From Phialophora verrucosa (Eukaryota > Ascomycota > Eurotiomycetes > Chaetothyriales > Herpotrichiellaceae): 64,000 nucleotides of DNA. The notes beneath the pieces were generated by a model, which saw only the letters and a list, made by a program, of their open reading frames with translations, ran no database searches and was not told the origin of the DNA. The position numbers were made by a program, and so were the translations under genes. Location: positions 3,162,001-3,226,000 of the forward strand of contig MSED01000001.1 of the NCBI GenBank assembly GCA_002099365.1, written 5' to 3'. Below, piece by piece: positions 23,728 to 36,192 of this stretch (its first letter is position 1; each line of letters opens with the position of its first letter).

Positions 23728-24100
23728 TTCGATACCGTAGGCCTGACTAGGATCGAATCTCTTTCCTGATGCAAAGAAGTATCAAGTCGTTGGAGCCTTG
23801 AGATAATTCCCCTGGCACACGGCGAAGTCGGGCCGTCCGACCCTGGGCACTTACTAGACACAGTTTTCGGGGCGACAAGCGAGCGCCCATCTCCGGATAC
23901 CCGCCCTATCACAAGAAAAGTCATATAAATTTGCCAGCCTTGAATTGACTACCTCAAACGCGGGTCTTGACACCGACCTAGCAAGTCTCCCGACCCACAC
24001 GGAAACACCGCAGACGCCCAAGCGACAACGCAATCAAGACACATTTTGCCCTCCTGGCCAGATCCCCGACCGACCATTGACGGCCTGAAGCGTCATTCCG
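23728..24100. other. intergenic, no gene seen
   Basis: About 370 bp between two minus-strand genes; promoter of the SDR and 3' end of the zinc-cluster gene. Nothing recognised. Confidence 0.45.
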
Positions 24101-26680
24101 TTATTGACAGTCGAATCCAAGCATGTCTTCGTTTTCGGTCAAGGCTGGCAACTGCTCCCAGTCTAATAGTTGGGAATCAACTGGCCAGGGCGAAACATAA
24201 TCTCCCGTGGCCAACCCATTGGGGCACGACGGGATCGAGGGATCGCTTTCTCGGAAACAATGGACGTTGGACCGCATTGGAGTGCTTCCAGAAGGGGGAG
24301 CAGCAGCAGGGCCACCCGAGGGCAGCGCCTTGTCCCCGCCAAAATTGTCCTTGACCACAGTTAATGGTGGCGGCAAGCTGGCCGGAACATTGTGGTTGAC
24401 GGACGGTTGTGGTGAAAACAGGCGCCGCTTATTCGTCTGGGCGCCTCCTTGGTCCAGCAAATCGGAGTCATCTGGTCCGATGTAGGGGTGCGGCGTGGCA
24501 TCTTTGTGATTCCTGTATCTCTCCTCGAGGCCGCGATACTCCTCTTCCCACTGGGTCTGCCGGAGAGCGGTAGTTAGGACGCTGTGCATCCGCGTCGCAT
24601 GCTTAAAGGTGTGTCCCAACTCCTGGAGGATGGCGGAGACGACTTTCAGGTCTCGCATGGCCCGATATCGTTTAGCGGGATCGTCTTGGTGCGCAACAAT
24701 CGTAATAAGAGCGCTGGCGGCGACTCCTGCGTGCTGCAGAGCAGTGATGAAGCTCTGGCGGATATTATATTTACGAGTTGACTGCTGGAAGATTCGAACA
24801 ATGCAAATCCCGTTCTCAAATATCGAGTCTACAGGGCTCCGGGCGTTGGGTCGAGGTTTCCAGTTGTCGTAACCAATGAAGGGCCTGTGCAGGAATACAA
24901 GCGCTGCATGGTATTGCTGACTGAGATGTCTTAGCACATTCCAGCGTGTCAACTCCATGCACGATCTGTACATGCACTTACTGCATTAAGAAGAAGCTCC
25001 TGGGAGCTATTTTGATGTTCTGCGGTGTTCATCTTAAAGCCCCTAGAAGATCCTTGTACCATTGATTAAGCCGACCTTCAAGGAAACACATGGTGGCATA
25101 CGCCGAGGCTTCCACGGACTGTATCCGTCGCGCATTGGTGTCCGCGATATGGCCCACGATCTCCATCAGCTCTAACAAAGATTCATAAATCAGCGGCTCC
25201 GTTGGGTTGTCCTGGCCTTTCCCGCTACCAAGGCGAGCAAAGCTCCTGGATAAATCCGTGATCTCCAGGTCAGCATTCTTCAAGGCCGTTGTCCGGCCCA
25301 AGAACAAGGCCCAGTATCTGCCTGATGGTCAGAGGCATTCATGGCAACATTAGGGATTGTGAGGTTCGCGTCTTACTTGTCGTTATGATGCATGCAGCTG
25401 CCACTTTGCGGCGCACTTCGACATCTTGTTCGGCAAGACCGAGTCGTGCGCCGTCTACATTCAGACCCACGTCGAAAAATAGACGGCAAGCCATTCCTGT
25501 GTCGCTCAGTCAGCACATATGATCTTGGGCTCACGGGAGCATAGAACCTTACCTGCGTACATCCACCCAACCGTGTCCTTGCCACAACCGTTCTCCAAAT
25601 CCGATAAGATTAAAAATCCCTGGATGGCCGGAATGCCCCCGTTTTCAAGTGCGGCGTCGACCAGTTGCTTCGCCATCACTTGCAACGTCGATTCGTAAGA
25701 CGAGATCATCAGTGAACCAACATCGACCCTAGACTTGTCTGCAAATCTCAGACCCATTGCCAAGATGACGAGGTGTAAGAAGACCGAGTAGTACTGGCCG
25801 CCACCCTCACGGTACCCTTCCAGGAACGCTTCCTGGGAGAGTACTTTAATCACACTGTTGTAACTTTGCCAGTAGAGGTTCAGAAGGTAATCATGTGTGT
25901 CAAGCGGTAGCTGACGGATCATTTGCTGGGCTTTGTCGATGACGGGCTGGAAGCACACATCCTTCTCATCTTCTTCCGAGCCGCCTGGCAGAAAGACGTG
26001 CAGATTCGTGGTAGGGCCGAAATATCGGAGGGCCCCATTACCGACGATGGTGTATCCCGCTTTGCCTAGCAAGCCTTTGAAGGCGTCGGGTTCGGTTAGA
26101 GAATTTGGACCTGCCGGCTGTGGTGACGCTTGGTCACCAGCGGAGATTTGTTGCCAGGGACGGGCGTCATTCATGATTGGGCGTGGCAAGTCGTCGGAAG
26201 GGTGTCCAGGGGAACAATGCTGAGAGCTACAGGAAGATGAAGGCAAGGAGCAATTCGGCCCTACATTGGAGGGATCAGGAGCTCCCTGCTGCGACTTCTT
26301 GAGCAATGTCTCCACCGTTTCCAATCTGCGGTCCAATGCTTCCATGAAGGCAGTCGAATAAGCCCTACGACAGCGGTCAACCATCGCAAAATTTCTGTCC
26401 AGGGCTACTCACCTCTTTTTCTCTTCCGGCCTTTTGAAAACACACTCTATCCCCGATGACTGACAATATTGGCAGGTATCATCGCCCGCTTCAATTTTAC
26501 ACTGTGACTTGTTGAGGTCGTGACTCTCGCAAGAGGGTTGCGGTTCCCCACAGAAACGGGGGTTGGTCATACCTTAGTCCTCCTATTGCGGCATGCGATA
26601 CAGGCGACCGACGCCCTACTCCTGTCCCTCGACACTTCAGGCCTCCGAACCTCGGCGGACACTTCAGCTTGCTCGGCCAT
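24101..26680 (-). CDS. Zn2Cys6 transcription factor
   Basis: The minus-strand gene starts at 26680 (MAEQAEVSAEV). The zinc cluster is split by the first intron (26502-26572): ACIACRNRRTK is joined to CKIEAGDDTCQYC and GIECVF, giving CX2CX6C and CX2CX6C spacing. A second intron (donor at 26412) leads to NFAMVDRCRRAY, a short linker and the coiled coil LDRRLETVETLLKK. The fungal-specific MHR follows: YLLNLYWQSYNSV, SVFLHLVILAMGLRF, FLILSDLENG, then exons at 25307-25029 and 24973-24101 with WNVLRHLSQQYHAALVFLHRPF. All exons are open. It is the only regulator in the window with a complete, undamaged DNA-binding domain visible, so it is the best candidate pathway activator for the surrounding SDR, crotonase and CoA-ligase genes. 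Confidence 0.88.
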
Positions 26681-27703
26681 CATCGCAATTAGGGAACAAT
26701 GGCATGGTGTACTCAGCTTCAGGTCTAATGAGAGAGGAGAGCTGTAGGTGTCGAGCCTGACACATTGCCCCCCTCAGTACCCCGCGTCCAACAGCTCGAA
26801 GCCTCGGCTGTGGGGAACGGTCTCCCCCTAAGCCGCCCAAGGTAGGCACTAAAACGATCGCGCACGAGGTTGGTCGTTATGCACGTTTCACAACAGAAGA
26901 CCTTGGAACAGAGGCTCAAACGAGTTCGCGTCAGAATCAGGCTGCAAGTCGAGTTCCGCCTCTAAGAAACCGAACGCCCATTTTCGCACCAGTAAGGTCT
27001 AAGTTATGGGACGTTGGACTGAATATTAATGCTATCTCTATGTGAACGCGATATGTGCGACTCAATTGGGAAGGGGTCGGGGGCGACGCCTGACTATAGT
27101 CACGAAGGCCTATGGTAATATTACCCAGCGAGTCCCGAACACGCATAAGGTCTGTGACGGTGTGGCAGCGTCTTTACAGACCCTCAGGTAATCTTTCCAG
27201 TCACAACGTGCAACGCAGCGCCCTTGATCGCCCAAGGCTGCAGGTGTGCTGCAATACGTGAGACGAGCACATAGTGTGTGATCTACAGGCGGCTCAGCAA
27301 TCGTCCGGTGGTGTTCTTCCAGAAGAGAGTTTGATGCTAGCATGTCACCCTCAAATCGAAGATAGGGTGGCTTTAATCTTGCCGCATTAGCGGCATCTGT
27401 ATGAGCGAAGTCACCATCTCCCAGAACAACCGTCTAAAGGGGTCAGACTATCAAATTGCCGTAATTGGGCGCCTCTCCTGCGCTATCGCCAGACATCGGA
27501 GCAGTCGGCCCGAAGCTACCTCTCTCCTGGTGAAAGAGACGATAGCATCAGCGCTACCTACTGGCGATGCTGTTGGTGACCATGTACATGGGTACGGCTC
27601 AGAGACATATCCTTTCTATCTGGCTGTGCCTGTCTCTTTCCTCAGGGTCCCTCGAGAATATCTATTCTTCCCATCCCGGGCGTATCGTCTGGGGCCCGCC
27701 GCC
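26681..27703. other. divergent region with repeat copy 1
   Basis: About 1 kb between the zinc-cluster gene and the CoA-ligase gene, which are transcribed away from each other. It contains repeat copy 1 (27073-27207). No ORF with a domain; open frame upstream of 27704 is not conserved-looking. Confidence 0.5.
27073..27207 (+). repeat. dispersed repeat, copy 1
   Basis: About 135 bp similar to 38409-38543 in the same orientation and to 32804-32924 inverted. Shared blocks are GGGTCGGG, GCGACG, a 24-nt identical stretch with copy 3 including the palindrome TGACTATAGTCA (27091-27102), GGTAATATTACC-like, CTGTGAC, and GCGTCTTTACA...CCTC. Ends are not sharp and no target duplication is visible. Confidence 0.8.
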
Positions 27704-29603
27704 ATGGTATTTTATCCTCCTAGAATCATGGGCCAATTACCCCCAATACCAGACACAGTGCCCATCTGCGATTTTATGCTGGACGAGAACTATGGGAGAC
27801 GGAGTATCGCTGATTTTGATCCCTACACATGCGGCATGACGGGGAAATCATTTACCGCACAGCAAGTCAAAGATCGAGTTGACATGCTCGCTCGCGCGAT
27901 TTCCCATAACCTCTCCTGGAAGGTCAATAAAGGCTCCGAGTATGAAAAGGTTGCTGGGATCTTTGCATGGAACACTGTTCGCTCTCCGCCCAAGTCTCTC
28001 ATTCTGTCGTCTTTGCGTAGTTGACGGCAAGCAGATAGACTTTATGACTATCTCGTGGGCGATACACCGCTTGAACGGGATAGCGAGCCCTTGCAATGCC
28101 GGGTACAGTGCCGAGGAGCTCAGCCGACAGCTCATTGATTCTAACTGCAAAGCCCTATTTACGGTCTTGCCCTTACTTCCTACCGCTATCGAGGCTGCCC
28201 GACGAGCGCGGATTCCAAACAAGAGAATCTTTCTCTGCGAGATGCCGGGCGACACCGCGTACCCTGACGACTACACGACGGTCTCTCAGTTAACGGAACG
28301 AGGTGGCTCGCTGTCGAAACTGGAACCGATCGAATGGACCCACGGCCAAGGGGCACGACAGACGGCTTTTTTGTGTTACTCTAGTGGGACTTCGGGACTG
28401 CCTGTAAGGCACATATACCGAAGTCGGGACCAATTCACTGACCAGGCTCGCAGAAAGGCGTGATGATCTCCCACTATAATGTCATCGCTAATGTCCTCCA
28501 GCTACAAGTGTTGGAACAACCCCGGCGAGAGTGCATTCAGCCCGGCTATCGCGATGTCGCTCTGGGCTTCTTGCCCTTCTCTCACATTTACGGCCTTGTC
28601 GTCATCTGTCACCTCTCAGCCTTCCGTGGAGACCAAGTCATCGTTCTGCCGAAGTACGATTTACGCCATTGCCTCTCTGCGATCGAGCGACACTCTATAA
28701 ACACACTCTATCTCGTCCCGCCGGTAATACTCACCATGGTGAAAGACAAACTACTTTGTGACCAATTCAATCTCAGCAGCGTGACGCAGATTATCACGGG
28801 CGCGGCGCCTCTCGGACGCGAGACAGCCGGTGAGCTAGCGAAACGGTATCCTTCTTGGTCGGTGAGACAAGGATACGGCATGACCGAGACGTGTACAGCA
28901 GCCTCAATGACTCATCCCCGCGATCTGTGGCTTGGATCCGTTGGCTGCCTCCTCTCTGGCTATGAGGCTAAGCTTGTGAGCGAGGAAGGGAGTGAAATTG
29001 CCGGATATGATGAACCGGGAGAGCTCCTGCTTAAGTCTCCCACCATTGTACTGGGATACCTAAATAACGACAGGGCGACACAGGAGACATTTATTGACAT
29101 GGCCGATGGCCGCTTTATTCGCACGGGCGACGTGGTCAAAATTCGACTGTCGCCAAACGGCCAGGAACACATCTGGGTGGTAGATCGACTGAAAGAGCTG
29201 ATCAAAGTCAAGGTAAGCCTTACTCTGGTCAGCAGAGCGCTCGCTTCATGGCGATACTAACGTACATAATCAGGGTCATCAGGTGTCAGCAGCGGAGCTT
29301 GAAGCTTGCCTTCTGGATCACCCTGCCGTGGCCGACTGTGCGGTCATTCCCATCCCCGACGATAGCGCTGGGGAAGTGCCCAAAGCGCTCGTAGTCAAGT
29401 CATTGAATATTGGGAACAGAGGTGACGAAGATGTCCAAACTCAGCTCCTAGACCACGTGAGAAAATCAAAGGCCCGTTTCAAGTGGTTAAAAGGCGGCAT
29501 CGAATTTATCGATAGCATACCCAAAAGTCCCAGCGGGAAAATTCTACGACGGGTTCTACGAGATAGGGAACGGCAAGCCAGGGCCCAGAAGAGCAAATTG
29601 TAG
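27704..29603 (+). CDS. 4-coumarate-CoA ligase-like acyl-CoA synthetase with peroxisomal SKL signal
   Basis: A 576-aa adenylate-forming enzyme is read from exons 27704-27976, 28035-28403, 28454-29212 and 29274-29603. It activates a carboxylic acid to acyl-CoA through an acyl-AMP. Motifs in order are YSSGTSGLPKG (P-loop, split by intron 2), the GYGMTE motif, TGDVV, DRLKELIKVKGHQVSAAELE and the catalytic lysine in PKSPSGKILRR. The protein ends in SKL, a canonical PTS1, so it should work in the peroxisome, as many fungal 4CL-like enzymes do. The start MVFYPP fits the family N-terminus and has a good context (GCCGCCATGG). Intron 1 has a weak donor (GTTCGC) but is required to remove stops. Substrate may be an aromatic, terpenoid or fatty acid; the sequence does not settle it. 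Confidence 0.92.
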
Positions 29604-30600
29604 ATTGCTGCGCAAAAATAGCCACTGTGTTTCTAGCACGGTCAAGACTATGTACGGCGCTTTGAAGAGGGACGAGCAAGTCAAAGCTATGGAGATGCAA
29701 TATGAACAATGTATATATGCTTCCACCTTTTCTCGATCCCTGCAGGAGGCAAGCCTGGTTCTTAACAGCTCTTCCAGGAGGCTAGAAAGGTACGTGCTCT
29801 CACAACAATACTAGTCACGCTCAGGTATACTTGGGATCTGCAATACACTGTCCTCCCCCTCGAGAGAATTTTGATCGCGGCCATTGACTTCTTGCCCACT
29901 ACTTGTCGTCGTTTTCGTTGGACGGCGCCTTTCGGACAGAGTAGGATTTCCTTTATTTTGCAATTCAGAAGGACTTGTCCAGAGTGGACAGACACGCCTT
30001 TCTCCTTTTCCCAACAGTCCTGTATCCCTAAATCGGGTAACTTACGAATCGCATGGTCGTCTGTGGCCTGATGCTACTAGACCTCCATCCAGTTCGGCCT
30101 TGAGTCAAAGGAAGAGAATCCCCCTACCTGTTCGCAAGGATTTCCATCAAATCCACGAACGAGGACCTTGAGACTTCTCGTTTTGGTCACTCTGATGCTT
30201 CCATTGGTGGTTCCATCTCGGGCCGGCAAAATTCTGATCCATCGGCAAGCCTGTGCCCGACATTTCTCCATCTCTGGGCAGGCTGGTTACTCGAATACTG
30301 ACCAAAACGTTTTCCTCAACTTTTGACTCAAGATAGTCGCCTCTCGCTGAGTCAAGGCTCGGTACTGCCCCATTGGGCAGGGATCTCGCCCCCCGGAGCT
30401 GGAACCTGGAGGAGCCCTCAAGAGTTGATCAAATAGAGACCCCAGTTTTGCCAATATATGGGGAAAGGTAGGGTCATGTCGCAAGGTGATGGTCTGGACA
30501 TGCCGTTGGACCTTGACTTCTGCAACTTCACGACTCCCCAGCTCGGAAACCTGAGGGAAGATTTTCACCCTGCTTTCTGGTCGAGCACTGCACTCGCACC
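29604..30600. other. intergenic, no gene seen
   Basis: About 1 kb between two plus-strand genes. Short ORFs only; nothing recognised. Confidence 0.5.
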
Positions 30601-32583
30601 ATGATTTTCAGTTACGTGGGCCTGTTCAAGGCTGGGCGGCCAACGCAGCTGGCCATTAGCTATACTTGCCTCACTGCATTCGTACTGTACGTGTGGCGTT
30701 AGAGCAGCGGCTGTCAAGGCTTGAATTGGGGCTGATCGAGACGATACAGTTTTGGATATGATCAAGGCGTCTTCGGTGGTCTCCTGACGAACACAGACTT
30801 TCGGGCCATCATGGGCAATCCAGACTCTGGAAAGCTCGGGATCATCGTCGCCTGCTACAATCTCGCCAGTGCCTTTGGTTGCCTGTTCAATTTCTGGGCC
30901 GGCCCAAGATACGGACGAAAGGTTGTCATAGGCCTTGCCATGATCCTTGTGACAGTGGGCGCGGTCTTGCAATGCACTACATACGGGGTCAGTCTTTCAG
31001 GTCCAGAATTCCAGAGTATGCTAACCCGGTCGCATTATGCGTGGGCGCAACAGGTCCCTCAGCTTGTCACCGGCCGCATCATTACCGGGCTGGGCGTTGG
31101 TATAGATGTTTCGACCGTTCCTACTTAGTATGTTCCGTTCATAGCCTCTCCCGAGTGTCGGGCTAAATCCAGACAGCCAGTCGGAGCTCTGTAAGCGAGA
31201 GAATCGAGGCCGCCTGGTCATGACCGAGGTATGCAAACTTCCCAGGTTGTCCCACCGTGTGTGCAGTCCTGACTCCCCTGGTCTCGCAGATTGTCTTCGT
31301 CACAGTAGGCGTCGTTGTCGCCTATTTTTTTGACGTGGGCATGAGCTACGTATCGGGGTCGGTGGCATGGCGGCTTCCGATTGCGTGTCAATCTATCCTT
31401 GCTCTCATCGTTCTGGGCCTCATCGCCGGCCTACCAGAAACGCCACGATACCTCGTTCAGAAGGGTCTCATCTCGGAAGCCGAGGCGGTCCTGGCGAAGG
31501 TATGGAACGTTCCCACCTCGGACGAGTATGTGCAGCAAGAGAAGAACGAGATCATCAGGGCCCGAGTTCTGGAGGATTCCAATCCTTTCCAATGGACTGC
31601 AGTGTGGAAGAAAGACGCGGTCCAGACGCGTTGGCGGCTCATCCTTGCCATGTTCGTGTTGTTCACGAATCAGGTAAGCCATCAGAATGTCCTCCCTCGC
31701 GCCGGGCGGCCTATTGTCTAGATCCCGCTCACCGTAAGCGTCCCAGTGGACCGGAGCCAATGCAATTGTTTTCTACGCACCGACAATCATGGAACAGAAC
31801 GTCGGTCTCTCACATACGTCGGCTCTGATTACCGGCGGCTGCGTCAACATGGGTAACATGCTCGGAGCATTTTTCAGCTGTTTAATCTCGGATCGAATAG
31901 GCCGGAAGAATCCATTGCTGTATGGCGCGTTCGGTCAATCCGTGTTCATGATGCTCTTTGGCGTCATGATCAAGTATGGTGATAGCGGGCCGGCCACAGG
32001 CAGAGCGGCAATTGCCTTCTTGCTTTGCGTAGGTGTCCACACTCCGCTCCCCCAATGTCCAGTGTGAGGACTTACTGATCTCTTTGCTCGAGCAGTACGA
32101 GATATGCTTTGGGGCAAGTACGTCGTCAATACCCTGGCTCTACAGTGCGGAGATCCTTCCTCTGCGAGTCAGGGCACAGGGTGCCTCGTTCGCGGTCTTT
32201 ACCAACTGGATCTGGGTACGACTTTCATGTCCGCAACAGTCCCTGGTGCCGCCACTGCTGACAAATTTAGCAATTTATTATTGTCATGATAACACCGACG
32301 ATGATCAGCAATCTAGGGTGGAAAGCTTACATGATCTTCATGTCGTTTGTGCGTAATATCTGTCTTGTTTTGCGCACCACCTAACCCCGTCGAAATGCAG
32401 GGCTTTGCATTCGTGCCCGTGATCTACTTTTGTGTCGTGGAAACAAAAGGCCTCAGTCTCGAGCAGATAGACTATCTCTTCACCGGCGAGGACTGTCCGG
32501 AGGAGGAGCAGACGGACGAAAGGTTCGTCAGTCAGATTCACAGCGCGGGAGGGGTAGCAAAGGAGAGTGGTACCGGTGCATAG
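30601..32583 (+). CDS. MFS sugar-porter family transporter (copy 2)
   Basis: An approximately 520-aa sugar porter in about nine exons. The start MIFSYVGLFKAG is followed by an intron with a perfect GTACGT donor (30687-30749) that restores VLFGYDQGVFGG. Later exons give GRKVVIGLAM, LVTGRIITGLGVG, a short exon with QSELCKRENRGRLVMTE, PETPRYLV, TGANAIVFYAPTIME, RIGRKNPLL, the helix 10-11 PAEVLP-like segment YSAEILPLRVRAQG, and VVETKGLSLEQID before the C-terminal tail. All introns are 50-80 nt with standard borders and no damage is seen. It shares family with the transporter at 7803-9515 but has a different, more intron-rich structure, so the two are not a recent duplicate. Likely an uptake carrier for the compound handled by the island. 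Confidence 0.85.
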
Positions 32584-33295
32584 GGTCGGGCACCGAGGGC
32601 AGTGGAGGGGGCGAGGCTACCTCGTCGCATTTCGAGGAGTACCGCGTCAAGAGAGCTGAGACTACAAGTATAGACTCTGATGCTACCATCGCGTGCCTCC
32701 ATAGTACGACTGAATTGCTTATCGATGGAGAAGATTTGAACGACTAATTTAGCGAAGTGTTTCAACGCCCACGTGCAAGGCGCTAGGGTTGCATATGACT
32801 ACCTCGAGAGTGTGTAAAGACGCCGCAAAGGCGTCACAGGCCGTATGGGTGTTCTAAGACCCACACGAAATATTACCAGAGGCCTCCGTAATTATTCAGT
32901 CAGGCGTCGCGCCCGACCCCTTTAATCTATCTTCTCCTCCAGATTGAGGCACATGCAGAAATGGTCGAGCAGTTATCGAGTGATTTAGAGCCATCAGGTC
33001 TCCCTCTGTTTCAATGAAACATTGGATACAATACCGCAGCTCTATGTACACGAATTCGAGAAGGACGCGTCAGACATGTTTTCCGCCGTGCAAACTCTCC
33101 TTCGGATTCTTCGGGTGGTTCGGGTAGGTCGGGGCGAATGAGTCAAAAAATAAGAACTTGACTGACTTAAGCTGGAACCCCGGAGCCGAACAGACGCGGG
33201 CACAAATCTGGGGAAGCCCCCACTCGTTTAAAATATATGGAGTAGACTCCCTGCCCCTAAGTAGCCCGACATAGAGTTCTATCTTAGGATACACC
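32584..33295. other. promoter region of TRI12-like pump 2 with inverted repeat copy 2
   Basis: About 710 bp. Contains repeat copy 2 on the minus strand (32804-32924), about 370 bp upstream of the pump start. Nothing else recognised. Confidence 0.5.
32804..32924 (-). repeat. dispersed repeat, copy 2 (inverted)
   Basis: The reverse complement aligns with copies 1 and 3: GGGGTCGGGCGCGACGCC, CTGACT, AGGCCT, GGTAATATT, GGCCTGTGAC and GCGGCGTCTTTACACA. It is the most diverged copy; the central palindrome of the others is degraded here. Confidence 0.75.
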
Positions 33296-35437
33296 ATGTC
33301 TGTGGAAAAGGAGGAACCTGTCGTCGAACACTCTTCTCGATCCACTGAGGACGAATCCTGCACAAGCGACCACCATGAAGTCCCGGAAAAGAGTGACCTG
33401 GAGCCCGGAGCGAGGCTTCCAGAGACCTACCTGCCAGCTGAAGGCGAATACAACGTTACTCCGAAGACGTGGGTAGTGGTCTGCGTATGTGTCCAAAGTC
33501 AAAGTCCAGATGGCAACAAAGGCTGATACATTTCCCCCTAGGTTCTCGCCTTGTCTTATGGTATCTCCAACTGGCCACTGCCAACGATCAGCACTGTGCA
33601 GTCTGAGATGGCGGGCGCACTCGGGGATAGTTCTGCCGCTGCGTGGTTTATCCCTTCTTACACCATGGCGCTATGCGTCGCCTTCATGATTTGTGGAGCC
33701 AACTCCGATCTCTTCGGTCGCCGGTGGTTTATTGTCGGAGGCAACGTGTTTCTCTTTGTCGGGTAAGCGTTGGGTGGTCCAGGCGAAGATTTCCTTTCAT
33801 TTCCATGTCCGTCGTCACTCACACACTTGAATATAGGTTCATTGTCGGAGGTTCAGCTAAGTATTTCCTCCCTGGGCCCCAATTTACGCTCTGAAGATGA
33901 CTGAGAGCGGCGTAGAAGCACGGGTGCCGAGATTGCCGGCATGACTCTCTTCGGATTTGGAGCGGGCAACGCTCAGTTAGCAGCATTTGCTTTGCCAGAA
34001 CTTCTGCCCAACAACATGCGACACATCGCCATCGTCATTGCCGATGCAGGAGTGTATTTCTCCATCTGCGTTGGTCCCGTGGCCGGCCGTTTTGCCATTC
34101 GGAATGGAGAAGCGTGGAGATGGCTCCAGTACGCTCCCGCCATCGCTTCTTTCATATCATTTCTCCTGCTGGTATGGCTATACCATCCCCCGAAACATCC
34201 GCGTGGGATCCCCTGGGCACAAGCGGTCCGAGAACTGGATTACGTGGGCATGGTTCTTTTCACAGCGGGGGCGACCCTTGTTCTGACCGGCGTTGTGTAC
34301 ACAACCACCGTCTCCTCGACGAACGCCAAAGTGATCGCCACACTAGGTGAGTCGTTTTCTTGCGGATGGAAACATGGGACTCCTAACGTCTGCTCGCTAG
34401 TGGCCGGTTTTGCAGTCCTGACGTGCTTCGCACTGTGGGAAACGTTCGTGCCTCTAAAGCAGCCCTTGACACCCACGCGAGTCTTTCTCAAGGACAAGGG
34501 AAGGGAATTCACATTTCCGTGGATCACCTTATTCGTGGCAACGATGTGAGCTATACTGTGGACGTTAACGGCACGAGAGTTGAGGAGACTAATAAATCTC
34601 GCAGGTATTACTTCGCTCTCAACATCATCTGGCCCACGATGATCTCGGCTTTCTTCACCGACGAGACGACGGATTTCAAGTACGGGATAGTTTTGGCGCT
34701 GCCGCAGAATTTGGGGCTTGTTTTCGGTGCGATGCTCCTCACCGTCCTCGGAGGTAAGATCAAGCACTGGAAGTGGACTCTGACCGCTTCCGTCACGATG
34801 GCTGTTGTATTTGGAGCTCTTCTTTCTTTGTCGAGCCCCAGCAGGAAGGGTCTGTCCATTGCTTTCATCTTTCTCGCAGAGACTGGTTTTGGCTGGGCTC
34901 AGTATCTGTCAATCGCCTTCTGCCAGTTTGGTGTGGATCAGGTTGAACTCGGCATTGCCGGTGGGTTAGCGTAAGTGCTCTATCCCTCCTGGGCTCGTGT
35001 CATTTTCCGTGATGCCGACTCTGACCTCTGACAGTGGCGTTGCTCGCTATGCCGGAGGCTCGGTTGCCTCCAGCGTGTATACCACCATCCTCGCAAACAC
35101 ACAGAGATCAAAAGCTAAGCAACTGGTGGGCTATGCGGCCACAGCTGCTGGTCTACCTCCGTCGTCCGTAGCGGATCTGCTCAAAGCTCTACCGTTGGGC
35201 TCCAAAGCAGTGATGGCCGTGCCAGGGATGACGGCAAACATCGCAGCAGTCGCCGCAAAGGCTTTTCAACAATCATACGTCCACGCAGTCCGAGTCACAG
35301 CGTTGAGCTCTCTCGGCTTTGGATGTGTTGGGATCATAGCCTGCCTGTTGAACAACGACATCGGAAAGAAGATGAACAGAAAGATCGAAGTGTTCCTGGA
35401 GAATGACGCAAACGCGGACAAGAATCAATTCCACTGA
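33296..35437 (+). CDS. TRI12-like MFS efflux pump, complete (copy 2)
   Basis: A complete TRI12-family (14-helix type) major facilitator in about eight exons. The cytosolic N-terminus is acidic (MSVEKEEPVVEHSS). Then follow LALSYGISNWPLPTIS, DLFGRRWFIVGGN in loop 2-3, FGFGAGNAQLAAFALPELLPN, ELDYVGMVLFTAGA, LNIIWPTMISAFF, GFGWAQYLSIAF, GVARYAGGSVASSVY and the C-terminal MNRKIEVFLEND. Introns have strong donors (GTATGT, GTAAGC, GTGAGT, GTGAGC, GTAAGT). No stop or shift. It is the paralogue of the partial gene at 2-1181; the last intron of copy 1 is missing here. It lies directly before the finger-less regulator 2, on the same strand, as copy 1 lies before PRISE and regulator 1. Probable role: export or self-protection. 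Confidence 0.9.
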
Positions 35438-36192
35438 GCCGGCTTGAGCCGGTTATAGGGAATTCTGTTATTTACGAGCAAGATCTGCACCTCTGGCGCA
35501 GCACTCAAGGCTCCAAGCCAAGGTAGTAGAGGGATTGGGGCATGCCGGCCGACCGACTGTTGGATAGCTTCCCTCGCTTTATCAATACTGCGCCCGAGTC
35601 TCTCGTTGTCTTCTTTCAATCTGTAGTGAAGATCTAATGCCCAAGTTTATTCGGGATCAACACTATTTTACCGTGATCAAGATCTTGATTAGCTTACTCG
35701 ATCACTGTGTACGGCCTCGATCGCATCTATCCACTGTTAGGTGCAGGTTGAGAAAGAAGGGGACGTTGATGAGCGGTAACAAGACTGAGATGCTGAATTG
35801 AAGCCCAAGTCCTCTCCTACGAGCCAAACACTGACCGAGAACTTTGAGTTAAGGAACGGCCACTGCGTTGAGTCAGATGAAACAGACAATTCGGATCTTC
35901 GTTGAACCATGCACCTTATTGACATATGCACGGGTTCGAAGGAGCCTCTAATACAGCATATTCTTGAGGCGCTGCAGTCCATATGTGTTGTGATTTCGGT
36001 CCGAGCGAGCCGATGCAGCAAAAGAGGCTGCGGGGAGAGCATTGGTATGGACAACTGAGGGTACTTTTTGCAGCCCATATCGCACTAACTACTTAAGCAC
36101 TTGGCCCGCTGTATCGTTCCATCAGACAAATATTAGGTCGCCGTTCTGATCGCACCTTCGGCTGTCAAGTTGAACATCTGATCCATATCCAG
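35438..36192. other. intergenic upstream of regulator 2, no gene seen
   Basis: About 755 bp. I checked it for a zinc-finger exon belonging to regulator 2 and found no CX2CX6C pattern. Confidence 0.5.

Noticed and set aside
34240..34767. Minus-strand open frame of 175 codons
   Set aside because: Antisense to the intact pump copy 2; no domain.
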